NCBI RefSeq assembly: GCF_013410405.1
Contig: NZ_JACCFK010000002.1
Location: forward strand, 1,612,001-1,676,000
Reading direction: 5' to 3'
DNA from: Amycolatopsis endophytica
GTDB taxonomy: Bacteria > Actinomycetota > Actinomycetes > Mycobacteriales > Pseudonocardiaceae
DNA: 64,000 bases
This document shows positions 10,201 to 18,076 of this stretch, piece after piece. The translations under genes and the position numbers were made by a program. The notes beneath the pieces are model-generated. The model did not search any database. It was not told the DNA's origin and saw only the letters and a program-made list of their open reading frames with translations. How positions within the stretch are numbered: position 1 is the stretch's first letter; each line of letters starts with the position of its first letter.

Positions 10201-12596
10201 GACCAGATCGAAGCCTCGGTCGCGCCACCGAGGGAGACCACCCGCAGCCCGGGCACCAGTGCGCGGGCCTCGTCGGGCAGCGACACCGGGATCCAGTCGC
10301 CGGACAGCATCGCCAGACGCGGACCGGGCAGCGGCCGTGGTTCCCGCCGCAGGTAGTCGGTCAGCATCCCCAGCTGCGCCGGCACCGAGTTCCACACCGT
10401 CACGCCGTGCCGTGCGACCACCTCCGCCCAGTGCGAGGGATCGGCACCGCGCGCCGGATCCGGCAGCACCAGCGCCCCGCCGCGGCCCAGGAGACCGAAG
10501 ATGTCGTACACCGACAGGTCGAATCCGAGCTGCGCCAGCCCGAGCACCCGGTCGTCCGCGCCGACCCCGAACCGGTCGGAGATGTCGTCGATCGTGTTGA
10601 GCGCGGCGCGGTGGCTGATCACCACGCCCTTGGGCTCGCCGGTGGACCCCGACGTGTAGATCACGTAGGCGGGCTCCGCGGGATCGCCGTCCGGCACCAC
10701 GGGCACCGGAACCGGGGCCAGCCGGTCGACCTGGATGCCCTCGACACCGTCCACCCAGGACTGGGTGAGCACGTGACGCGCACCGGCCGCCCGGATCACC
10801 CGGTCCCGGCGCAGCGCGGGCTGGGTGGTGTCGACGGGCAGGTAGACACCCCCGGCGAGCAGCACCCCGAACACCGCGGCGACCTGCTCGGATCCCTTGT
10901 CCATCACCACCGCGACGCGATCGCCCGCACCGGCTCCGGCGGCACGCAGCCCGGCCGCCACCGCCGCGGCCCGCCCGGCCAGCTCGCCGTAGGTCAGCTC
11001 CCCCGCGGGCGACATCACCGCGACCGCCTCGGGCGTGCGTGATGCCTGCTCGAAGAAGTCGCGGTGCAGCAGGCGTTCCCGCATCGGCGCCGCCGTCGCG
11101 TTGACCTGCGCGCGTTCTTCGGCCTGCCATGCGGGCAAGGTGATGGGATCGCGGTCGGCCCACCGGTCCTCGTCCCCGGCCAGCGTTTCGAGCAGACCGG
11201 TGAAGGCGGCGAACAGGTCGTCGACCAGACCGTCCGGGAAGATGCCCTGGCGCACGTCCCAGTCCACGACCAGATCACCGCCACCGTCGTTGACCTGGCA
11301 GTCGAGGAACACCTGCGGGGTCTGGGTGATGCCCTCGCCCAGGCGCCGCCCGCTCGCCGGCGCGTCGCCGGGCCCGAGCCCGAGCGCGCTGGTGAACACC
11401 ACGGGCAGCAGCGCCGACTCCCGTCCCCGCGACCGCGCCAGGTCACGCAGCACCTCGACACCCGAGTAGGAGCGGTGGTCGAGGTCGGCGAACAGCCGCG
11501 CGCCCAGGTTGCGGGCGCGTTCGTGGAAGGGCACGCCCGCCATCGCGTCGACGGCCAGCACGCTCACCGACGTGAAGTCCCCCACCAGCCGGTCCACCTG
11601 CTCGTGCAGGGGGAGCCGGTTCAACAGGGTCACGCTCAGCGAGAACCGGCCGTGCCTGCTCCAGCGGTCCAGGACCGACGCGTACGCGGCGAGCACCGTG
11701 TTGCCCGGCGTGATCCCGTACGCGGAGGCGCGCTCCCGCAGGCGCGCCCACTCACGTTCCGGCATCCGGAACCGGTGCCGCGCGAACCGGACCGGCTCCG
11801 TCGTCGCGGTCTGCGTGGCCAGCGGCAGTTCGGGTGCGCCGGGCAGGTCGTCCAGCCTGCCGCGCCAGTAGTCACGATCGCGGTGGTACCGCGCGGTTTC
11901 GCGCAGACCGCGCTCGGCGAGCAGGTAGTCCCGGAACGAGATGTCCAGCGGGGGCAGGGGTTCCCCGGCCAGCAGCGCGTCCAGCTCGTCGAACAGGATC
12001 GCCGCGCTCGCCCAGTCCGCGATCAGCGAGTCGAGGGAGAAGTGCAGCACATCGCCCTCGCCGGTGCGCGTGATGCGCAGTTCGAACAGCGGCCAGCGCG
12101 TGGTGTCGTAGACGCGGTGCCCCAGCTCCTCCCGGGCACCCGCCAGGTCCTCGCCCACGGTGACCCGGCACCGGGGCACCTCCGGGAGCACCCGCTGGTA
12201 GCCGTCCTCGGAAATGACCGCGCGCAGCATGTCGTGCCGGGCGATGAGGGTGTTCCACGCCTGCTCCACCGCGTCCGGGTCGAGCGCCGGGTAGTGCACC
12301 TCCAGGTAGCCGTGGCAGGCCACGCCCCCGTACCCGAACGGGGACCGGCGGCCGAGCAGGTACGCCGTCTGCACGTCGGTGAGCGGAAAGGGCTCGTACC
12401 GGGCATCCGGATCGGCGACCACCTCCGGGCGCTCGGCTTCGAGCAGGCCGCGGATCTCGTCCCGGTGCGCCTTGAGCGCGGAACGCCGCTGCTCGGTCAG
12501 CACCCCCTGCGGGGCGCGGAAGCGCAGCTGTCCCTCTTCGGCCCACAGCTGCACGCCGAGGTTGCGCAGTTCGGCGACGATGTCGCTCGCGGTCAT
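7197..12596 (-). CDS. NRPS module TubC-Cy-A(MT)-PCP-TE, cysteine-specific, PchF-like
   Basis: 1799 residues. Order: TubC-type docking domain (1-55); heterocyclisation domain (about 65-490) with the Cy motif DSLIADWAS at 189-197; adenylation core (about 510-945) with YTSGSTGEPKG and YRTGD; a methyltransferase inserted in the A domain (about 970-1320, LELGAGTGATT at 1145-1155); the A10 segment NGKID at 1359-1363; PCP with GADSL (Ser1418); thioesterase (about 1490-1790). Binding-pocket residues read by alignment to PheA are D693 L694 Y697 N736 M763 S765 L789 I797 W798 K1361, the cysteine code of thiazoline-forming modules. The role is to condense and cyclise cysteine onto an upstream salicyl-thiazolinyl chain, methylate it and release it, like pyochelin PchF. 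The thioesterase nucleophile elbow reads GYCLGG, with Cys1566 instead of the usual Ser. Confidence 0.93.
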   Translation of the reverse strand: MTASDIVAELRNLGVQLWAEEGQLRFRAPQGVLTEQRRSALKAHRDEIRGLLEAERPEVVADPDARYEPFPLTDVQTAYLLGRRSPFGYGGVACHGYLEVHYPALDPDAVEQAWNTLIARHDMLRAVISEDGYQRVLPEVPRCRVTVGEDLAGAREELGHRVYDTTRWPLFELRITRTGEGDVLHFSLDSLIADWASAAILFDELDALLAGEPLPPLDISFRDYLLAERGLRETARYHRDRDYWRGRLDDLPGAPELPLATQTATTEPVRFARHRFRMPEREWARLRERASAYGITPGNTVLAAYASVLDRWSRHGRFSLSVTLLNRLPLHEQVDRLVGDFTSVSVLAVDAMAGVPFHERARNLGARLFADLDHRSYSGVEVLRDLARSRGRESALLPVVFTSALGLGPGDAPASGRRLGEGITQTPQVFLDCQVNDGGGDLVVDWDVRQGIFPDGLVDDLFAAFTGLLETLAGDEDRWADRDPITLPAWQAEERAQVNATAAPMRERLLHRDFFEQASRTPEAVAVMSPAGELTYGELAGRAAAVAAGLRAAGAGAGDRVAVVMDKGSEQVAAVFGVLLAGGVYLPVDTTQPALRRDRVIRAAGARHVLTQSWVDGVEGIQVDRLAPVPVPVVPDGDPAEPAYVIYTSGSTGEPKGVVISHRAALNTIDDISDRFGVGADDRVLGLAQLGFDLSVYDIFGLLGRGGALVLPDPARGADPSHWAEVVARHGVTVWNSVPAQLGMLTDYLRREPRPLPGPRLAMLSGDWIPVSLPDEARALVPGLRVVSLGGATEASIWSIAHPVEEVPPEWTSIPYGKPLRNQGFRVLDDAFRDCPVWAVGELFITGEGLALGYLGDAELTAARFLTHPRDGQRLYRTGDLGRYLPGGSIEFLGREDGQVKIRGHRIELGEVEAAMLAHPAVGAAAAVVTGEERALLGFAVPATRVPEEPGDDRLRRAVSRFADRASAALDPASVSAYVHDLHRASRLTMLHVLRDRGALTRAQSADEVLDAARVHERHRWLVRRWLESLTAGGLVERTAEGYLPRVVTDAGALAAAWDRVATHRADGLCTEDFVAYHRAHADRLDALLEDRQNPFELLFPQGDAAPARAVYRDDSAARYLNAGAAGVLHRIAAGHREDRPLRVLELGAGTGATTASVLPLLDGFDVDYRFTDLTAFFLPEAQREFGTHPGVRFGLFDVDGDIRAQGLTPNSADVVLCAGMLNSARDTAAALRTVTELLAPGGWLVFTEPTAELPNILLTQGFMMEPARGDRDHGEAPLLSTGQWRDLLDGIGAREVLCLPEDGHALAPHGMHVFAARVKVDRQPVTPRQLSTFLADRLPAHMVPSHLQIVDALPVTANGKIDRRTLAGWRPAEAETGPASTETGDELEQRLSARWAAALGISAIGRDESFYDRGADSLIMARMAGRLREEVPEAAGFAYDTLLRQMLNEPTVAALARALREGDGTVVPEPRRATRGNSLLVPFGGGDEGPVRVLFHAALGTMDYFQAIGGALADQNLGPVTGMAVADAETYVAIPPSKLLPAVADDYARRLADEGHTRFQLIGYCLGGLLAVEVARRLTERGLEVTDLTLVDSIPMFVETDEELAFESIFVPNLDLDPVATVFGPAVAAEDVYRAIDLLMTEHGGRVPAGALAAVSGDPGLDAVAAAARERSAVPQEERLAGYARAAAERAGVPVDPELVPALFRVCRHSMIAARFDPEPYAGDMTFLRAAEQQSFGISAGVGHLAAPFWERACLGRFTVLDVPGNHFSVIEPPHVSTVADHLAAPLRAAGPREEARP

Positions 12597-12609
12597 GTCG
12601 TGGTTCTCC

Positions 12610-14073
12610 TCACGGATGGGTCGGGGACAGCGGGCGCGAGCCGCCCAGCAGCCGGATCACGGCCTGGTCGGGGTCCTCGTGCCCGGGCACCAGCTCACGG
12701 ACCGGCCCGTCGGCGGTGACGCGGCCGTCGGCCAGCACCAGCAGCCGGTCGGCGGCCGACACCGCGACGGTGGCGTCGTGGGTGATCAGGACGACGGCGA
12801 GACCGTGCCGGGCCCGCAGTTCGCCCAGCAGGGCGAGGATTTCGGCGCCGGTGGCGGCGTCGAGCGCGGAGGTGGGCTCGTCGCAGACCAGCACCCGCGG
12901 ACCGGCCGCGAGCGCGCGGGCGATCGACACCCGCTGCCGCTGCCCGCCGGACAGCTCCCCGGGCAGCCGCCCGGCGAACCCGGCGGGCAGGTGCACGGCT
13001 TCGAGCAGGCGCGTGATCTCGCTCGCGCGGGCTTCGCGGTCACGCATCCCGCGCAGCGTCCGGAGTGGACGGTCGAGCGCGGTGCGCACGGTCTGGCGGG
13101 GATGCAGGGCCTCGACGGGGCTCTGCGCCACCAGGCCGAGCGCCGCGCGCTGGGCCCGGCCCCGCCGGTGCACCACGTCGGGCAGCGCTTCGCCGTCGAG
13201 CAGGACGGTGCCTCCGCCGGGGTGCAGTCCGGCGATCCGCCGGGCGAGGGTGCTCTTGCCCGCGCCGGACGTGCCCAGCACGGCCAGGCATTCACCGCCG
13301 CGCACGGCGAAGTCCACTTCGGACAAGACGGTGCGTGGTCCGTGGGCCGCGGTGAGCGACCGTCCCTCCAGCACGATCCCGCCCGTGGTGGAACGCACCG
13401 CGGCGGGCCGGACGGGACCGGCAGTGCCGGGCACCACCCGTCCGCCCGCGAAGGCCACGACGCGGTCGGTTCCGGCCTCGACGGTCGCCAGGTCGTGGCT
13501 GATCCACAGCAGGGCGATGCCCTCGTCGCGCAGGCGGGCCAGCTCGCCGGTCACCTCCTGCTTGGCCACCAGGTCCAGTGCCGTGGTCGGTTCGTCGAGC
13601 ACCAGCAGCCGCGGGGACCGCGCCAGCGCCGCCGCGATGACGACCCGCTGCTGCTGTCCGCCGGAGAGCTGGTGCGGATAGCGGTGCGCGAGTCCGGCGT
13701 CGAGCCCCACGCGCGCGAGCAGCCGGTCCACCTCGGCTGCTCCGCCCGCCATCACGCGCAGGAAGGCACCGACCCGCGCGTACGGGTTGAGCGCCGCGCC
13801 CGGATCCTGCCCCACGTAGCCGGTCACCACGCCGCGGATCCCAGGCGCCGGACGCGGCAGCATGTCCTGCCCGGTCACGAGCACCCGGCCGCCGGTGTGC
13901 CGCACGCCGGGGCGCAGGTGCCCGAGCACGGCGAGCGCGGTGCTCGTCTTGCCGGACCCCGACGGCCCGACGACACCCACCGCCTCGCCAGGGGCGACGG
14001 TCAGGTCCACGCCGTCGACGATCGGGCCGTCCGCGGTCGCGAGCGTGAGCCCGCGGATCTCCACCAGCGTCAC
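12610..14073 (-). CDS. Double ABC ATPase of a DppDF/NikDE-type importer
   Basis: 487 residues from the GTG at 14073, which overlaps the permease stop by GTGA. Two complete ATPase domains lie in one chain: domain 1 with GPSGSGKTS, LSGGQQQRV and LLVLDEPTT; domain 2 (from about residue 255) with GTSGAGKST, LSGGQRQRV and VLVCDEPTS. In the peptide/nickel/opine family these are usually two genes (DppD/DppF, NikD/NikE, CntD/CntF), so this is a fused form. It should power the adjacent permeases and solute-binding protein. The NRPS gene starts 13 bases downstream. Confidence 0.9.
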   Translation of the reverse strand: MTLVEIRGLTLATADGPIVDGVDLTVAPGEAVGVVGPSGSGKTSTALAVLGHLRPGVRHTGGRVLVTGQDMLPRPAPGIRGVVTGYVGQDPGAALNPYARVGAFLRVMAGGAAEVDRLLARVGLDAGLAHRYPHQLSGGQQQRVVIAAALARSPRLLVLDEPTTALDLVAKQEVTGELARLRDEGIALLWISHDLATVEAGTDRVVAFAGGRVVPGTAGPVRPAAVRSTTGGIVLEGRSLTAAHGPRTVLSEVDFAVRGGECLAVLGTSGAGKSTLARRIAGLHPGGGTVLLDGEALPDVVHRRGRAQRAALGLVAQSPVEALHPRQTVRTALDRPLRTLRGMRDREARASEITRLLEAVHLPAGFAGRLPGELSGGQRQRVSIARALAAGPRVLVCDEPTSALDAATGAEILALLGELRARHGLAVVLITHDATVAVSAADRLLVLADGRVTADGPVRELVPGHEDPDQAVIRLLGGSRPLSPTHP

Positions 14074-14867
14074 GCGAGCACCCCCCGCGCGCGGGCGCCG
14101 GCGCCGTCGGCGAGCAGGTTCGCCGTGACCGCCAGCAGCGCCACACCGATCATCGGCGCCAGCAGGGCCCACGGCTGCAGCGCGGCCCCGGGCAGCGCTT
14201 CCACGATCATCAGCCCCCAGTCGGAATCACCCGTGCCCAGTCCGAGGAAGCCCGCCGCGGCGACCAGGTAGACGGCGGTCACGAACCGCAGCCCGAGGTC
14301 GGCCAGCAGCGTGCCGCCGACCAGCGGCAGCACCTCACGGCCCAGCAGCCACCACCAGCTCTCACCCCTCGCCAGCGCCGCCTCCACGTGCGCGCGTCCG
14401 GTGACCTGGTCGGCGGCGGCCCTGGCCACGCGCGCCGACAACGGCAGCCCGGACAGCACGACCGCCAGCACCAGCCCCGTCCGGCTGGGCAGCGCGGTGA
14501 GCACCAGCAGCAGCACGAGGATCGGCGGCACCGCGGCGAGCACGTCCAGCGGGCGCGTCACCAGCGGTTCGATCCGGGGGTGGCGGATCGCGGCGAGCGC
14601 GCCGGACAGCCCGGCGAGCGCGCCGAGCGCGGTGCCGAGAACCGCCCCGAGCACGCTCGTGAGCAGCAGCGGCAGGCTGCCGTGCAGCAGCCGCGCGAGC
14701 ACGTCCCTGCCCAGCTGGTCGGTGCCGAGGGGCCCGCCGGTCCCCGGCGGCGAGAACGCGGGAGCGACCGGCGCGGTCGCCGGATGCGCGGCGATCAGGG
14801 GCCCGCACACGATCAGTGCCAGGAGCAGTACCGCCCCCGCCACCCCGGCACGACGTCGACGGGTCAC
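14070..14867 (-). CDS. ABC importer permease, DppC/NikC family
   Basis: 265 residues from the GTG at 14867 (GTGA overlap with the other permease). It has about six hydrophobic helices. The segment GGPLGTDQLGRDVLARLLHG just after the first helix is the DppC/NikC/OppC hallmark, and an EAA-type cytoplasmic loop follows (AALARGESWWWLLGREVLPLVGG). It forms a heterodimeric channel with the product of 14864-15823. The substrate is set by the binding protein; in this operon a metal or metal-metallophore complex is more likely than peptide. Confidence 0.9.
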   Translation of the reverse strand: MTRRRRAGVAGAVLLLALIVCGPLIAAHPATAPVAPAFSPPGTGGPLGTDQLGRDVLARLLHGSLPLLLTSVLGAVLGTALGALAGLSGALAAIRHPRIEPLVTRPLDVLAAVPPILVLLLVLTALPSRTGLVLAVVLSGLPLSARVARAAADQVTGRAHVEAALARGESWWWLLGREVLPLVGGTLLADLGLRFVTAVYLVAAAGFLGLGTGDSDWGLMIVEALPGAALQPWALLAPMIGVALLAVTANLLADGAGARARGVLA

Positions 14868-15823
14868 CGGGCACCCCTCGCGCGCAGGCGGGGCGTCAGC
14901 AGGGTCGAGGCGAGGTCCGCCAGCACCAGCCCGCCCAACGTCAGCGCGCCGAGGACCAGTACCAGCGCCTGCACCACCGGCAGATCGCCCAGCTGGACCG
15001 AGGACACCAGCAGCTCGCCCAGCCCGGGATACCCGAACACGCGCTCCACCAGCACCGCTCCCCCGAGCATCCCGACCGCGGTCACCACCCACACCTGCAC
15101 CGCGACCGGCAGCACCGCGGGCACCACGGCGCGCCGCAGCACCACCCGGCCCGGCACCCCGCTCAACCGCAGGAACTCCGCCTGCGAGGAGTCCACAGTG
15201 GACAAGGCGGTGCCGCGGATGACGCGCACCGCGTAGGCGAGCCCGGGCAGCATCAACCCGAGAACCGGCAGCACCAGGACCTCCGGACGGCTCAGCGGAC
15301 TGCTCCCGGCGGGCACGAGCGACACCGCGGGCAGCAGCGGGAGCAGCACCGCGAACACGACGACCAGGCCCGAGGCGATCACGAACTCCGGCACCGACAC
15401 CAGCAGCAGCGCCGTCGTGGACACCACGCGGTCGGTGGCGCGCGCGCGACGCCACGCCGCCACCACACCCAGCACCAGCGACAACGGCACCAGCAGGAGC
15501 AGGGCCAGCCCGGCCAGCAGCACCGAGTTGCCGACCCGGTCGGACAGCATGTCGCCGACCGGGCGACCGGTCGCCGACAGGCCGAAGTCGCCGTGCAGCG
15601 CCCCGCCCGCCCAGTCGAGGTAGCGGATCAGCACCGGCCGGTCCAGGCCGAGGTTCGCCCGCGCCTGCGCGACCCGCTCCGCCGACGCGCTCGGTCCCAG
15701 GTGCGCGGTCACCGCGTCACCGGGCAGCAGATCCACGCCCACGTAGACCACGAAGGACAACAGCACCAGCAGGACCGCGCTCAGGCCCAGCCGCCGCGAC
15801 GTCCGTGCCAGCGCACCGGTCAC
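14864..15823 (-). CDS. ABC importer permease, DppB/NikB family
   Basis: 319 residues from the GTG at 15823 (GTGA overlap with the solute-binding-protein stop). The N-terminal helix followed by DLLPGDAVTAHLGPSAS and NLGLDRPVLIRYLDW is the DppB/NikB periplasmic-loop pattern. The EAA-type loop is EFLRLSGVPGRVVLRRAVVP, and ERVFGYPGLGELL is the conserved late loop. About six membrane helices. It partners the DppC-like permease downstream. Confidence 0.9.
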   Translation of the reverse strand: MTGALARTSRRLGLSAVLLVLLSFVVYVGVDLLPGDAVTAHLGPSASAERVAQARANLGLDRPVLIRYLDWAGGALHGDFGLSATGRPVGDMLSDRVGNSVLLAGLALLLLVPLSLVLGVVAAWRRARATDRVVSTTALLLVSVPEFVIASGLVVVFAVLLPLLPAVSLVPAGSSPLSRPEVLVLPVLGLMLPGLAYAVRVIRGTALSTVDSSQAEFLRLSGVPGRVVLRRAVVPAVLPVAVQVWVVTAVGMLGGAVLVERVFGYPGLGELLVSSVQLGDLPVVQALVLVLGALTLGGLVLADLASTLLTPRLRARGAR

Positions 15824-17364
15824 GCCAGTCCCGCCTTGCCGAGGTAGGGGTACTGGGCCTGGTCGTGCACCTCGACACCGGCGACGTTCGCCTTCGCCAT
15901 GCTCAGGATGTCGGCATCACCCCAGACCACGGTGTTGCCCTTGTCGAACATCAGGTCCTGCAGCCGCTGCCACGCCTGCGCGCGGGTGTCCTCGGACGTG
16001 GTGGCGATCGCCTCGGCGAGCGCGGTGGCGAAGTCCTCGTCGGGCAGCACCAGCGACGGGATCCCGCTGAGCCTGCCGTAGGCGACCGGCAACGGGTAGG
16101 TGCCCATGCCGAAGGTGACGGAGTGCGCCTCGGCCAGCGCCGACGGTTCGAAGAACTCCGACAGGCCGACCACCTGCGCCTCGACGTCGAGCCCGATCTC
16201 CTTCATCTGCTCGGCGAACAGCTGCGTCGCCGCGTTGTACCCGGTCTGGTACTCCGCCGTCCTGGCGAAGATCTTCACCCCGCCCGCCCCGGCTTCGGCC
16301 ACCAGCCTGCGAGCTTCCTCGATGTCGCGAGCCAGCGGCGCCCGGTCGTCGTGGTAGCGGCTGCCGGCGCCGAACAGGTCGTTGCCCGGCACCCCGAACC
16401 CGAGGAACACGGTGTCCACGAGCGCCTGCCGGTCGACGCCCAGCCGCACGGCACGCCGTACCCGCGAGTCGTCGAACGGCGGCTTGGTGGCGTTGAGGAC
16501 GAACGCGAACCCGGTGCGCGTGGCCGGGCCCGCGGTGCGGATCTCCAGGCCCGGGGCGGTCGTGCCGATCTTCGCCGTGGTGAACGGGATGTCGCCGGTG
16601 TAGTCGGCCTGCCCGGTGGTGACCGCGTTGACCTGCGCCTGGGCGTCGGTGAGGCTGAGCAGGACCAGCTCGTCGGCAGGCGCGGCCTCGCCCCAGTACC
16701 CGTCGAAGCGGGCCAGCCGGGTCTCGCGTCCCGCCTCGAACGCGGTCACGCGGTACGGGCCGGTGCCGTTGACCGTCTCCGCGGTGATGGACGTGGTGCC
16801 GTCCTTGACCATCTTCGCGGGAAAGGCGGCGAGCAGCACGGCCGGATCGCCGACGGGGGTCAGGGTCGGTACGCGCACCGTGGCGTCGTCGACGACCTCG
16901 ACGTGGGCGAGGTCGAGGTAGCCGGTCAGCTCGCTCGGGTAGGCCCTGGCCGGGTCGCCCATGTAGCCGAAGCTGTAGGCGACATCACGAGCGGTGAACG
17001 CGGATCCGTCGTGCCAGCGCACGTTTTCCCGCAGGTGCAGCACGAACGAGCGGCCGTCCGCGGCGGTGTCGAGTCCGGTCGCCAGCGACGGCGCGGCGCC
17101 GCCGTTTTCCAGTACGAACAGCGAGTCGTAGATGACGTCGTTGCGGACGAAGTCGACGGCGGACCCCCCGGCGTAGGGGTCCAGGCTCTCCGCCGCGGCA
17201 CCGCCGGTGAAAGCGGCGCGGAAGGTGCCTCCGCGGCGCGGGGTGAGCGCGTTCGTCATCTGGGCCGGCGCGGCGCCGGTCCCTCCGGTGCCGCAGGCGG
17301 CGAGCAGCGCCGCGGCGCCGGTCGCTCCCGCGAGGCGCAGGAGATCGCGGCGGGAGAACGGCAT
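15820..17364 (-). CDS. Family 5 (DppA/NikA/CntA-type) solute-binding lipoprotein
   Basis: 514 residues from the ATG at 17364. The N-terminus MPFSRRDLLRLAGATG carries a twin-arginine motif and then the lipobox LLAAC, so it is probably a Tat-exported lipoprotein. The mature part has the family 5 signature around residue 90-130 (ATGLDTAADGRSFVLHLRENVRWHDGSAFTARDVAYSF) and the C-terminal lobe pattern RRAVRLGVDRQALVDTV. Family members bind peptides, nickel-chelator complexes or opine metallophores (NikA, CntA). Its place inside a Zur/iron-controlled metallophore operon suggests binding of a metal-chelate; the sequence alone cannot settle the ligand. Confidence 0.9.
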   Translation of the reverse strand: MPFSRRDLLRLAGATGAAALLAACGTGGTGAAPAQMTNALTPRRGGTFRAAFTGGAAAESLDPYAGGSAVDFVRNDVIYDSLFVLENGGAAPSLATGLDTAADGRSFVLHLRENVRWHDGSAFTARDVAYSFGYMGDPARAYPSELTGYLDLAHVEVVDDATVRVPTLTPVGDPAVLLAAFPAKMVKDGTTSITAETVNGTGPYRVTAFEAGRETRLARFDGYWGEAAPADELVLLSLTDAQAQVNAVTTGQADYTGDIPFTTAKIGTTAPGLEIRTAGPATRTGFAFVLNATKPPFDDSRVRRAVRLGVDRQALVDTVFLGFGVPGNDLFGAGSRYHDDRAPLARDIEEARRLVAEAGAGGVKIFARTAEYQTGYNAATQLFAEQMKEIGLDVEAQVVGLSEFFEPSALAEAHSVTFGMGTYPLPVAYGRLSGIPSLVLPDEDFATALAEAIATTSEDTRAQAWQRLQDLMFDKGNTVVWGDADILSMAKANVAGVEVHDQAQYPYLGKAGLA

Positions 17365-17386
17365 GGAAACCTCCGGGGTCTGGGAA

Positions 17387-18076
17387 TCAGTGGGTGGCGG
17401 GGAGCACGACGGCGCCGTGGAGCAGTGCCGGGTCCGGCGGTTCGCGCAGGCCGGCGAGTTCGACGGCACGCACACCGGTGCGGTCGGCGGGCTCGATCCG
17501 GAACCCGGGATCGGTGCCGACGAGACGGCGCAGCGCGGGCTCGTCGCCGCTCGCGGCGCCGAGTACGACGGTCCGCAGCGCGGTCGCGCCGTTGGCGTGC
17601 GTGGTTTCCGGCGGGTGCTGCGGCGGGTCGTAGGGCGTGACGAAGAACGGGATGCGGTCGCGGCGGGGGTAGCAGAAGCGGAACCGGGTCCGGCCGCCGT
17701 CGGGCCGGGTGCGGGTCCAGCGCACCGCGCGTGCCGTCGCGACGCCGGACTCGCGCAGCGCCTTCCGCGTCGGGTCCAGATCGTCGTCGGCGACCAGGAC
17801 CGCGACATCGCAGAACCCTTCGCCCTGCCGGGCCCACCGCACCATGCGGCGCCCGGCTCCGCGGCCGAACATCAGCGCCAGCGGCAGCCGGAGCAGCCGC
17901 GCGGCGCGGGGTGTGGTGAGCAGTTCGATGATCGGGCCGTCGGCGAACCATACGTGCGCGTGCAACGCCTTGGTCTCGTCGGTGGCGTAGTGCACGTCGA
18001 ACCCGGCCGCGCGGAAGTCCGCCACGGCGCGGTGCAGATCGTGCACCCGCACCAGGACGTGGCTGCACCGGCTCAC
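17387..18076 (-). CDS. VOC/glyoxalase-like protein
   Basis: 229 residues from the GTG at 18076 (GTGA overlap with the imide reductase stop). SHVLVRVHDLHRAVADFRAAGFDVHYA followed by HVWFADGPIIELLT is the beta-alpha-beta-beta-beta start of a VOC module, with His near the first strand and Glu in IIELL at the usual metal-ligand places. A second, weaker module is suggested after about residue 85. VOC proteins include metal-dependent enzymes and drug- or metal-binding proteins. None is part of the classic yersiniabactin or pyochelin sets, so a role in tailoring, metallophore handling or self-protection is only inferred from position. Confidence 0.7.
   Translation of the reverse strand: MSRCSHVLVRVHDLHRAVADFRAAGFDVHYATDETKALHAHVWFADGPIIELLTTPRAARLLRLPLALMFGRGAGRRMVRWARQGEGFCDVAVLVADDDLDPTRKALRESGVATARAVRWTRTRPDGGRTRFRFCYPRRDRIPFFVTPYDPPQHPPETTHANGATALRTVVLGAASGDEPALRRLVGTDPGFRIEPADRTGVRAVELAGLREPPDPALLHGAVVLPATH

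Noticed and set aside
7158..12719. Long plus-strand frames opposite the NRPS
   Set aside because: The minus strand encodes recognisable Cy, A, MT, PCP and TE motifs throughout; the plus frames have none.
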